A stretch of DNA of 64,000 bases. Source: Streptomyces oceani (GTDB lineage: Bacteria; Actinomycetota; Actinomycetes; Streptomycetales; Streptomycetaceae). A model generated the notes under the pieces. It searched no databases. It saw only the letters and a program-made list of their open reading frames with translations, and was not told the origin of the DNA. The stretch lies in NCBI RefSeq assembly GCF_001751245.1, contig NZ_LJGU01000152.1, forward strand, positions 62,001 through 126,000, given 5' to 3'. Within the stretch, counting starts at the first letter, position 1; every line of letters begins with the position of its first letter. Position numbers and translations under genes: made by a program. Positions 1-6,912 of the stretch are shown piece by piece.

Positions 1-1051
1 GGGCGCCGCGATGGCGCTGATGCAGCTGTCGATGCTGCACACGGTGCAGGACACGGCCAAGGAACAGGCCACCGAGGGAGTCGTCGCCGATCGGGTGCTC
101 ACGAGCGCGAGCACGGGATTGTCCACCGAGCTGACCGACGAGGTCAGAGCCTTCGACGGCGTAGGCACGGTCACCGCGGTAGTGCGCTCCCAGGTGATAC
201 TCACCTACGGTCAACTCGACGAGCGGATCTCGAAGCCGTCCAGCGCGCAGGGCCTGGACCCGAGGGGACTGGACCGTACGCTCGACCTGGACGTACGTGA
301 GGGCACCCTCGACGATCTGCGGGGCGACACGGTGGCGCTCAGCTGGACGGCGGCCGAGACCGCGGGACTTGAGGTCGGGGACACGGCCGACCTCACCCTC
401 GGGGACGGGAAGGAAGAGAAGCCCGAGGTCGTGGCGATCTACGGCAACGGGCTCGGTTTCGGTGACGTCACGCTGCCACACGGGGCGTTGGTGGGACACA
501 CCACCGACCGACAGAACGCCGCCCTACTCGTGAGCGCTGACCAGGACGCGGGGCCAGGGGTGGATTCCGCACTGGAGCGGTTGGCCGAGCGGACGCCCAA
601 TCTCACAGTGCAGGACGGGGAGGAGTTCAGCGCCACGCAAGAGAGCGAGTTCGCGCAACAGTCCTGGACGAACATCATCGCCAACGGTCTGCTGCTGCTC
701 TACGTCCTCATCGCCGTGGTGAACACGCTGGTGATGGCGACGGCGGGGCGCAGTCGCGAGTTCGCGATGCTCCGCCTCATCGGGACCAGCACACGGCAGG
801 CCCGGCAGATGATGCTCATGGAGACCTCCGTCGTGGTGCTGACCGCGCTCGCCGTGGGAGTGGCCATCGCCATCCCGCCGGCGGTGGGCAGCGCCCTGGC
901 CCTCACCGGCCAGCCGCTGCCGTACGTCCAGCCGCTGGCTTGGGGCGGCGTGCTGCTGTTCGTGGCGTTGCTGGGCTGGCTGTCGATCAGCCTGCCCACC
1001 CGCTCGGCGCTGCGCGGACGTCCGATCGACAAGGTGTACGCGAGCGATTAG
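1..1051 (+). CDS. FtsX-like ABC transporter permease, C-terminal part
   Basis: The frame is open to the left edge, so the true start lies outside the window; the first ATG at position 11 is probably internal. The visible part begins with an extracytoplasmic region of about 220 residues, MacB/FtsX periplasmic-domain style, followed by the usual three-helix FtsX core. Hydrophobic segments begin near LLLLYVLIAVVNTLVMA, then METSVVVLTALAVGVAIA, then GGVLLFVALLGWLSI. The cytoplasmic REFAMLRLIGTS loop between the first two is the family hallmark. Such permeases pair with an ABC ATPase, often encoded just upstream, which would be outside this window. Substrate unknown; lipoprotein, peptide or drug efflux are all possible. 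Confidence 0.85.
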   Translation, partial: GAAMALMQLSMLHTVQDTAKEQATEGVVADRVLTSASTGLSTELTDEVRAFDGVGTVTAVVRSQVILTYGQLDERISKPSSAQGLDPRGLDRTLDLDVREGTLDDLRGDTVALSWTAAETAGLEVGDTADLTLGDGKEEKPEVVAIYGNGLGFGDVTLPHGALVGHTTDRQNAALLVSADQDAGPGVDSALERLAERTPNLTVQDGEEFSATQESEFAQQSWTNIIANGLLLLYVLIAVVNTLVMATAGRSREFAMLRLIGTSTRQARQMMLMETSVVVLTALAVGVAIAIPPAVGSALALTGQPLPYVQPLAWGGVLLFVALLGWLSISLPTRSALRGRPIDKVYASD

Positions 1052-1307
1052 GGCCTGCCCGCGGTTGTGATCTTGCCGGAGTCCCGGTCCACAAGGCTGG
1101 GCTCCGGTATGACACGTTCCGTCCGGGCCTGGCCGCACGCCACAAGCTGCTCCTGTCGCCGCGCAGCGATCCGCGCCTGAGTCCTGAGCCGCCGCCGTGT
1201 CCCGCCCGCGGAGCCCCACGGACGCGGCCCGGCCAAGCACCAAGCACCAAGCTTGCCCGTCCCCGCCCCGTCCCGGAGGACCGGGGTGCCGTGATCAGGT
1301 GCTTCAC
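1052..1307. other. Intergenic region without a supported gene
   Basis: This gap separates the permease gene from the ABC-F leader. Short open frames exist on both strands but none has a ribosome site or a recognisable protein. It contains a small direct repeat (GCACCAAG twice near 1233). Some of it could be decayed mobile-element sequence, but I cannot demonstrate terminal repeats or a transposase motif. The ABC-F promoter presumably lies here. Confidence 0.4.
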
Positions 1308-1340
1308 GTCTCGCACAAACAGGAGGCGAGACTATTCGCC
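1308..1340 (+). promoter_or_regulatory. Two mutually exclusive stems in the ABC-F leader
   Basis: GTCTCGC at 1308-1314 pairs perfectly with GCGAGAC at 1326-1332 (11-nt loop). GGCGA at 1325-1329 can instead pair with TCGCC at 1336-1340 (6-nt loop). The two stems share bases 1326-1329 and cannot form together. They sit just upstream of a 7-residue leader peptide and the ABC-F gene, as expected for an antibiotic-responsive attenuation leader. The mechanism is inferred, not shown. Confidence 0.4.
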
Positions 1341-1359
1341 GTGTGGTTATGGTGGGTCC

Positions 1360-1383
1360 ATGACTTTCCTCTTCTTCGTCTGA
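1360..1383 (+). CDS. Candidate leader peptide MTFLFFV upstream of ABC-F gene
   Basis: An ATG at 1360 opens a 7-codon frame encoding MTFLFFV and ends with TGA at 1381-1383. A GGTGGG stretch 4 nt upstream (1350-1355 region) could bind the ribosome. The peptide is short and hydrophobic, like the regulatory leaders that precede many ABC-F and macrolide-resistance genes, where a drug-stalled ribosome alters the mRNA fold. It lies about 70 nt before the ABC-F start and is immediately followed by a hairpin. No other role for so short a frame is apparent. Confidence 0.5.
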   Translation: MTFLFFV

Positions 1384-1386
1384 GTC

Positions 1387-1420
1387 CGGGCACGGCCGAC
1401 GCAGCCGTTTCTGCCGCCCG
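1387..1420 (+). promoter_or_regulatory. Hairpin immediately after leader stop, possible attenuator
   Basis: CGGGC (1387-1391) pairs with GCCCG (1416-1420), and ACGGC (1392-1396) pairs with GCCGT (1404-1408), giving a 10-bp stem with a one-sided 7-nt bulge. It begins 4 nt after the leader stop, so a ribosome stalled at the leader end would cover its left arm. There is no clear U-tract, so it may act as a weak terminator or translational block. Confidence 0.4.
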
Positions 1421-1450
1421 TAGACCTTTCGTATGCCCAGGGAAAGTCCT

Positions 1451-3103
1451 ATGCGCCAGCGCGCTCATGCCACCCTGTCCACCACCGTCCCGGCCGTGGC
1501 ACAGCTGTCCGTCAAATCGGTCACCAAGTCGTACGGCACCCGGACCGTCCTCGACCAGATCTCCTTCACCGTCCGGCCGGGCGAGAAGGCCGCGGTCATC
1601 GGTGAGAACGGCTCCGGCAAGTCCACCTTGCTGCGACTGCTCGCCACGACCGAGGCACCGGACACCGGAGAGGTCACCGTCCGCTTCCCCGGCGGCGTCG
1701 GCCACCTCACCCAGACGCTCGATCTCGACGCGAACCGCACCGTGCAGGACGCCGTCGACCTCGCCCTGACCGAACTACGCGACATGGAGCGAAAACTCCG
1801 CGCGGCGGAGGAGTCCCTCGCCGACGCGTCGGCCGAGGCGCTCTCCTCGTACGGCGAACTGCTGATCGCGTACGAGGAACGCGGCGGATACGAGGCGGAC
1901 GCCCGCGTGGACGCCGCCATGCACGGGCTCGGGCTGGCCCGGATCACCCGTGACCGCCTGCTCGGCTCCTTGTCCGGCGGCGAGCAGTCGCGCCTCGCGC
2001 TCGCCTGCGTCCTCGCCGCGGCCCCCGAACTGCTCCTCCTGGACGAACCGACGAACCACCTCGACGCGGCGGCCGTGCGCTGGCTGGAGGAACACCTGCG
2101 CGCTCACCGCGGCACCGTCGTCGCGGTCACCCACGACCGCGGTTTCCTGGAGCGCGTCGCCACCACGGTTCTCGAGGTCGACCGGGACGAGCGCACGGTG
2201 CGCCGGTACGGCGACGGCTGGGCCGGCTACCGCGCCGCCAAGGCCGCCGCCCGGCGCGGAGCGGAGCAGCGGTACGCCGACTGGGTTGAGGAGGTGGCCC
2301 GCACGGAGGAGCAACTGGAAGCCGCGGGCAGGCGGCTGGCCACCACAGGCCGTGATCCGAAGCAGGGCTTCGGCAAGCACCGCCGCTCCAGCGAGGCGAA
2401 GCTCGGCGGGCAGGTGCGCTCGCTGCGGGAGCGCCTGGCCCAGCTGCGGCGCGACCCGGTGGCGGAGCCGCCGGCGCCGCTCCGCTTCACCACGGCGCTG
2501 CCGTCGGTGATCGGCGGCCCGGCCGGGGGCCCACTCGCCGAGCTCGACAACGTACGGGTCGGGGAACGGCTGTGTCTGGACGGGCTCCTGGCGATCGAGC
2601 CCGGACAGCGTCTCCTTGTCACCGGCGAGAACGGCGCGGGCAAGACGACGCTGCTTCGTGTCCTGTCGGGCGACCTGCGACCGGACGCGGGCACGGCACG
2701 CCACCCCGGCCGGATCGGCTACCTCGCCCAGGAGCTGCCCGGGCGGACCACGCGGCTGCCGCTGCTCGCCGCGTTCGCCGCCGGGAGGCCGGGGCTGCCG
2801 GAGGAGTACGCCGAACAGCTCCTGTCCCTGGGCTTGTTCCGGGAACAGGACCTGCGGGTGCCGGTCGCCGCGCTGTCCGTGGGGCAGCAGCGGCGGCTGC
2901 AGATCGCGAACCTGGTTACCCGGCCCGCGGAGCTCCTCGTCCTCGACGAGCCGACCAACCACATCGCGCTCGACCTGGTCGAGGACCTTCAGGCGGCGCT
3001 CGCGGCGTACCAGGGGGCGGTGGTCGCGGTCTCGCACGATCGCGGCTTCCGTGCGCGCTTCGAGGCCGAGCGGTTGGAACTGCGCGCGGGCCGCAGGCGC
3101 TGA
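1451..3103 (+). CDS. ABC-F family ATPase (antibiotic resistance type)
   Basis: This is a soluble protein of about 550 residues with two ABC ATPase domains and no membrane segments, the layout of ABC-F translation factors that displace drugs from the ribosomal exit tunnel or peptidyl-transferase centre. Domain 1 has GENGSGKST, the signature LSGGEQSRLALA and Walker B LLLLDEPTNHLD. Domain 2 has GENGAGKTT, LSVGQQRRLQIA and LLVLDEPTNH. The charged interdomain linker (GAEQRYADWVEEVARTEEQL region) is the part that contacts the ribosome. ATG 1451 is preferred because AGGGAAAG lies 4 nt upstream; ATG 1433 is in frame but lacks a site. The leader peptide upstream suggests drug-inducible expression. Macrolide, lincosamide, streptogramin or pleuromutilin protection are all possible. 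It could protect against the polyketide made further right, but it is about 19 kb from that cluster, so the link is only inference. Confidence 0.88.
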   Translation: MRQRAHATLSTTVPAVAQLSVKSVTKSYGTRTVLDQISFTVRPGEKAAVIGENGSGKSTLLRLLATTEAPDTGEVTVRFPGGVGHLTQTLDLDANRTVQDAVDLALTELRDMERKLRAAEESLADASAEALSSYGELLIAYEERGGYEADARVDAAMHGLGLARITRDRLLGSLSGGEQSRLALACVLAAAPELLLLDEPTNHLDAAAVRWLEEHLRAHRGTVVAVTHDRGFLERVATTVLEVDRDERTVRRYGDGWAGYRAAKAAARRGAEQRYADWVEEVARTEEQLEAAGRRLATTGRDPKQGFGKHRRSSEAKLGGQVRSLRERLAQLRRDPVAEPPAPLRFTTALPSVIGGPAGGPLAELDNVRVGERLCLDGLLAIEPGQRLLVTGENGAGKTTLLRVLSGDLRPDAGTARHPGRIGYLAQELPGRTTRLPLLAAFAAGRPGLPEEYAEQLLSLGLFREQDLRVPVAALSVGQQRRLQIANLVTRPAELLVLDEPTNHIALDLVEDLQAALAAYQGAVVAVSHDRGFRARFEAERLELRAGRRR

Positions 3104-3182
3104 CCCGGTCCGGCCCGCCCTCGGCCCCAACTCACTCCACAACCACGCCGAACATCCATCACCACAGCGGAACAAGGGACCC

Positions 3183-4139
3183 GTGACCACCTACCTGACA
3201 CCACAACAGCGCGCCGACCGCACCTCTTCCGCCGTCGCGGCGGCCGTCGCGGCCGGGCGTGAGCTCGGCCTGACCGTCACCGAGCCCACGGTGCTCCACG
3301 ACGTCTTCTCGGTCGTCGTCCACCTGGCCCCCTCGCCGATCGTGGCGCGGATTCCCGTCGTGCTGCCCCGCCCGGACGACTTGACCGCCCTCGCGGGCCG
3401 CCAGCAGGACGAGTTGGAGGTCACACGGTGGCTGGCCGACCAGGGAGTCCCCGTGATCGCGCCCAGCCCGCTCGTGCCACGCGAACCCGTGCGGCGCGAG
3501 GGGTTCTCGATGACCTTCTGGCCGTTCGTGGAGGAGGACCGGGACAAGGAACCCGACTACGTCGCGAACGCCGGGAGCGTGGCCCGTCTGCACGCGGCAC
3601 TGCGCGGCTACCCGGGCCGACTGGAGTTCCTGTCCGCGGCCGACCCGCGGTTCATCGAGGACAGCCTCGCCCAACTCGACCAGCATCCCGAGCTGCTCGG
3701 AGCGGCCGATCTCGACCGTGCCCGCCGCGAATGGCGGTTCCTCGAACCCCTCGTACGTTCGCGCGGCGCCTTCGAGGCCCGGTTTCCCGGCGTCGACCTC
3801 CAGCCCATCCACGGCGACTCCCCGCCCGCGAACATCTTCCACTCTGTGGACGGCGACCTCTACTCCGACTTCGAACTGGTCACGCTGGGGCCCGTCGAAT
3901 GGGACCTGGCCGCTCTCGGATCCGAGCACGAGGCCGCCTACGACCGCGGCGCACGGCGCCTCGGCACGAGGCCGCTCGACCAGGAGGTCCTCGCCTTCGT
4001 CAACGCCCTGGGGATGCTGCGGGTCGTCGCCACCCTCACCCTGGCCCCGCAGCTTCCCGAACTTGTGGAGTACCTCAGGCCGGCGGTCGACCACTGGCGG
4101 ACGACGCCCCTCGCCGCCGGCATGAGTGACGCCCCATAA
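3183..4139 (+). CDS. APH-family phosphotransferase
   Basis: Product of 318 residues related to aminoglycoside/choline-type kinases. The catalytic loop reads HGDSPPANIF, where His-Gly-Asp gives the catalytic base and Asn binds magnesium. It is followed by YSDFE, the DFG-like metal-binding element. The N-lobe has VVVHLAPSPIVARIP, with the position of the ATP-binding Lys unclear. GTG 3183 is chosen because AAGGGA lies just upstream. It starts 79 nt after the ABC-F gene on the same strand and may be co-transcribed. The family phosphorylates drugs or small metabolites; the substrate cannot be told from sequence. Pairing with an ABC-F gene hints at drug modification, but this is inference. Confidence 0.75.
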   Translation: MTTYLTPQQRADRTSSAVAAAVAAGRELGLTVTEPTVLHDVFSVVVHLAPSPIVARIPVVLPRPDDLTALAGRQQDELEVTRWLADQGVPVIAPSPLVPREPVRREGFSMTFWPFVEEDRDKEPDYVANAGSVARLHAALRGYPGRLEFLSAADPRFIEDSLAQLDQHPELLGAADLDRARREWRFLEPLVRSRGAFEARFPGVDLQPIHGDSPPANIFHSVDGDLYSDFELVTLGPVEWDLAALGSEHEAAYDRGARRLGTRPLDQEVLAFVNALGMLRVVATLTLAPQLPELVEYLRPAVDHWRTTPLAAGMSDAP

Positions 4140-4146
4140 CGCGACC

Positions 4147-4163
4147 CGCACCGGACGGGTGCG
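4147..4163. terminator. Small hairpin between convergent genes
   Basis: CGCACC (4147-4152) and GGTGCG (4158-4163) form a perfect 6-bp stem with a 5-nt loop. It sits in the 27-bp gap between the convergent phosphotransferase and IclR genes. It may serve as a short bidirectional terminator; no U-tract is present. Confidence 0.35.
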
Positions 4164-4166
4164 CCG

Positions 4167-4964
4167 TCAGGTGCCCGCGGCCCGGTCCCGTATGTCCTCG
4201 GCCGCCCGCCGCGCCCGCGCGCCCAGTTCGGGGAAGCGGGACTCGGGCACGCGTTCCTTCGGGCCCCAGACGCTGACGACGGCCACCGGTCGGTGCCAGA
4301 CGTCGAGTACCGGCGCCGCGACCCCGTACAACTGCTCTTCCAACTCGCCGACGCTGACGCCGTATCCCCGTTCCCGGATGTCGGCGAGTTCGGCGTGCAG
4401 CGCGACCCTGTCGGTGCGGGTGGTTTCGGTGTACTCCGCGAGCGGGCCGGAGAGCATGGCCTCGACCTCCTCGCCCGGAAGCCAGGCGAGCAGCGCCTTG
4501 CCCGCCGAGCTGGCGTGGAGGGGGACCTGCCGGCCCAGCCAGCGTGCGGTGAGGACGACCGGTGGGGTCACCTCGTCCACGTAGGTCAGGCCGAGGCGCT
4601 GGGCGACGGCGAGGTTCGCGGTCTCGCCGGTGTCGTGGGACAGCCGTTCGAGTACGGGGCGGGCCCGGCGGATCAGCGGCTGGAGGCCCGAGGTGGCGGC
4701 CATGGTCGCGATCGCGGAGCCGATGGTGTAGCGGCTGACCAGCGGGTCACGGTCCACCATGCCGTGGTGCTCGAGGGTGGCGAGCAGTCGCCAGGCGGTG
4801 GCGCGGTTGAGGCCGCACTCCGCGGCGAGTTCGGTCACCGGCCGTCCCTTCGGCGCGCTCGCCGCGATGGCGTTGAGCAGGGCGATGGCCCGCTCCAGTG
4901 ACTGCACCCGCCCGCCCGCCGGCTGTGCCTGGTCCCGCTCGCCGGGCGCGTGTGCCGCTGCCAT
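4167..4964 (-). CDS. IclR-family transcriptional regulator
   Basis: Product of 265 residues. The N-terminal winged helix-turn-helix spans LLNAIAASAPKGRPVTELA to CGLNRATAWRLLATLEHHG. The C-terminal IclR effector domain has HASSAGKALLAWLPGEE, RERGYGVSVGELEEQLYGVAAPV and a VVSVWGP strand, all normal for the family. The ATG at 4964 has AGGAGGA upstream, while the longer open frame begins in non-coding DNA. The gene is divergent from the thioesterase/acyl-CoA dehydrogenase/CoA-ligase/CaiD operon starting at 5137, so it is most likely that operon's regulator, responding to a pathway acid or acyl-CoA. Confidence 0.88.
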   Translation of the reverse strand: MAAAHAPGERDQAQPAGGRVQSLERAIALLNAIAASAPKGRPVTELAAECGLNRATAWRLLATLEHHGMVDRDPLVSRYTIGSAIATMAATSGLQPLIRRARPVLERLSHDTGETANLAVAQRLGLTYVDEVTPPVVLTARWLGRQVPLHASSAGKALLAWLPGEEVEAMLSGPLAEYTETTRTDRVALHAELADIRERGYGVSVGELEEQLYGVAAPVLDVWHRPVAVVSVWGPKERVPESRFPELGARARRAAEDIRDRAAGT

Positions 4965-5136
4965 CCGATCCTCCTGCCGCGTTACCGAGTGCTCCTCGCA
5001 GCGTAGTGCGCCGCTGGGACACTCCCCCGCTTGACGGCGCTGCCGGATATCCCTACGTTCATAATGTGAGCAAGCTCCGCACAATACGAGCATACCGGAA
5101 CAGCAGTCGATCAGGCCAGCCAGGGACGGACGCGGG
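4965..5136. promoter_or_regulatory. Divergent promoter region, IclR / carnitine-type operon
   Basis: This 172-bp region between divergent genes holds an A/T-rich patch at 5050-5100, unusual against the GC-rich background. It includes a CATAAT hexamer at 5060-5065 that could serve as a -10 element and a short palindrome GAGCAAGCTC near 5069. It is the expected place for an IclR operator, but I see no long dyad. Confidence 0.35.
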
Positions 5137-5739
5137 ATGAGTGAGCAGAGGGAAGCGCCGGAAGAGCCGGAGGGCCCGGACCGCACCGGCCCCCCGCACG
5201 GGGTGGTCACCCCCTACGAAGGCACCGGGCATCGGGACTGGCAGGACGGCGCGGAGATTCCCACCCCGCTGCGACTGCACGCCACCCCCGTCAGTCCGCG
5301 GTGGGTGGACTACAACGGGCACATGAGCGAGTCGTGCTATCTGCTCGTGTTCGGCGACAACTCGGACGCCTTCTTCCGGTACCTCGGAATCGGCGAGGAG
5401 TACCGCGCGAGTTCCCGCTCCCTCTACACCGTCGAGTCGCACGTGCACAACAAGCGCGAGGTGGCCGAGGGCGAACCGCTCCAACTCAGCCTGCGGCTAC
5501 TCGACTTCGACGCGAAGCGGGTCCACGTCCTGCACGAGATGCGGCATGGGGGGGACGACACGCTGCTCGCCACGGCCGAGCAGATGCTCGTGCACGTGGA
5601 CGCCGCACGCGGGCGTTCCAGCCCGCTACCCGAGGAGCTGCGACGACGGCTCGGCGCGATCCACCGCGTCCACGCCACGGCCCCGGTCCCCGACGTGGTC
5701 GGCAGGCCGATGGGCATCCGACGTGACCGTGACGGTTGA
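5137..5739 (+). CDS. Hotdog-fold acyl-CoA thioesterase
   Basis: Product of 200 residues. The core from about residue 45 reads TPVSPRWVDYNGHMSESCYL, the Asp-x-Asn-Gly-His-Met start of 4-hydroxybenzoyl-CoA-type hotdog thioesterases. Strands such as YTVESHVHNKREVAEGEPL and FDAKRVHVLHEMRH follow. The first roughly 35 residues are charged, Pro-rich and probably disordered. The same kind of domain occurs in proteins of carnitine and betaine breakdown. As first gene of an operon with CaiD and an acyl-CoA dehydrogenase, it probably releases CoA from a betainyl- or carnitinyl-type thioester. The exact substrate is inferred. It starts 172 bp from the divergent IclR gene. Confidence 0.75.
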   Translation: MSEQREAPEEPEGPDRTGPPHGVVTPYEGTGHRDWQDGAEIPTPLRLHATPVSPRWVDYNGHMSESCYLLVFGDNSDAFFRYLGIGEEYRASSRSLYTVESHVHNKREVAEGEPLQLSLRLLDFDAKRVHVLHEMRHGGDDTLLATAEQMLVHVDAARGRSSPLPEELRRRLGAIHRVHATAPVPDVVGRPMGIRRDRDG

Positions 5740-5751
5740 GGGGAGCGGCAC

Positions 5752-6912
5752 ATGCATTTCCAGCTGACGGACGAACAACGACTGATGGTCGAGACCGTGC
5801 GGAAGTTCGTCACCACCGAACTCGACCCGTACGCCGATGAGGTGGAGCGGCAGGACGAGGTGCCACCGGAGCTCGCCGAACGCGTGCGGAGGAAGGCGCT
5901 CGACGTCGGCCTCTACGCCGCGAACATGCCCGCCGAGCTAGGCGGCGCCGGCCTCGACGCGGTGAGCATGACCCTCGTCGAGCGCGAACTGGGGCGTACG
6001 GGCTACGCGTTGCAGATGCTCGTCGCCCGGCCCAGCAACATCCTGGAGGCCTGCCAGGGCGAGCAGCGGGAGCGCTATCTGCTCCCCACCATCCGGGGCG
6101 AACGCCACGACTGCCTGGCCATGACGGAACCAGGCGCCGGCTCGGACATCCGGGGCATGAAGACCCGCGCCGAGCGGGTCGGCGACACGTACGTCCTGAA
6201 CGGCACCAAGCACTTCATCAGTCACGCGGACGCCGCCGACTTCGCCGTCCTCTTCGCCGCCACCGGGACCGAGGAGACGTCCCGTGGCACCAAGAGCCTG
6301 ATCACCGCCTTCCTCGTGGACCTCGACACCCCGGGCGTCGAGGTTCGGCGCGGCTCGGCCTGTGTCTCCCACCGCGGCTACCACCAGTGCGAGCTCTCCT
6401 TCACGGACGCCCGCGTCCCCGTCGGGCAGCGACTCGGCGAGGAGGGCAGGGGCTTCGAGCTGATGGGCGAATGGCTGGGCGCCAGCAGGCTCTCGGTCGC
6501 GGCCACCAGCGTCGGCCGAGCCCGCCGCGTACTGGAGATGACCACCCAGTGGGCCGCCGAGCGCGAGCAGTTCGGACAGTCCATCGGACGTTTCCAGGGC
6601 GTCGGCTTCCCCCTCGCCGACATGGCGACCGAGCTGGAGGCGGCCGAGCTGCTGACGCTGCGGGCCGCGTGGAAGCAGGACCAGGGCACCATGACCGACC
6701 AGGACGTGGCCATGGCCAAGCTCTACGCCACCGAGGCGCTGGCCCGGATCACCGACCGGGCCGTGCAGGTCTTCGGCGGCATGGGGCTCATGGAGGAACT
6801 GCCGATCGAGCGGTACTGGCGCGACGCTCGTGTCGAGCGCATCTGGGACGGCACCAGCGAGATCCAGCGCCACATCATCTCCCGCGCCATGCTGCGCCCG
6901 CTGGGTTCCTGA
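5752..6912 (+). CDS. Acyl-CoA dehydrogenase (possible crotonobetainyl/butyrobetainyl-CoA role)
   Basis: Product of 386 residues with the full acyl-CoA dehydrogenase fold. Visible elements are an N-terminal helical domain, MTEPGAGSDIRGMKTRAE (flavin/substrate loop), the middle beta-domain, and C-terminal FGQSIGRFQGV, QVFGGMGLMEE and RIWDGTSEIQRH. The usual Glu in the Y/W-E-G-T-S motif is Asp here. An ATG 12 nt after the thioesterase stop and an AGGGGAGCGG-like site support the start. Next to CaiD it probably interconverts gamma-butyrobetainyl-CoA and crotonobetainyl-CoA, or oxidises a related onium acyl-CoA. A general fatty acyl-CoA dehydrogenase cannot be excluded. Confidence 0.85.
   Translation: MHFQLTDEQRLMVETVRKFVTTELDPYADEVERQDEVPPELAERVRRKALDVGLYAANMPAELGGAGLDAVSMTLVERELGRTGYALQMLVARPSNILEACQGEQRERYLLPTIRGERHDCLAMTEPGAGSDIRGMKTRAERVGDTYVLNGTKHFISHADAADFAVLFAATGTEETSRGTKSLITAFLVDLDTPGVEVRRGSACVSHRGYHQCELSFTDARVPVGQRLGEEGRGFELMGEWLGASRLSVAATSVGRARRVLEMTTQWAAEREQFGQSIGRFQGVGFPLADMATELEAAELLTLRAAWKQDQGTMTDQDVAMAKLYATEALARITDRAVQVFGGMGLMEELPIERYWRDARVERIWDGTSEIQRHIISRAMLRPLGS

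Noticed and set aside
1052..1260. Possible remnant of a transposase or insertion sequence before the ABC-F gene
   Set aside because: No inverted terminal repeats, target duplication or DDE motif could be found. The small direct repeat GCACCAAG alone is not evidence.
4167..5210. Longer version of the IclR gene starting at 5210
   Set aside because: The extra 82 residues are compositionally odd and overlap the divergent gene's start. ATG 4964 has a strong AGGAGGA site, so the shorter form is used.
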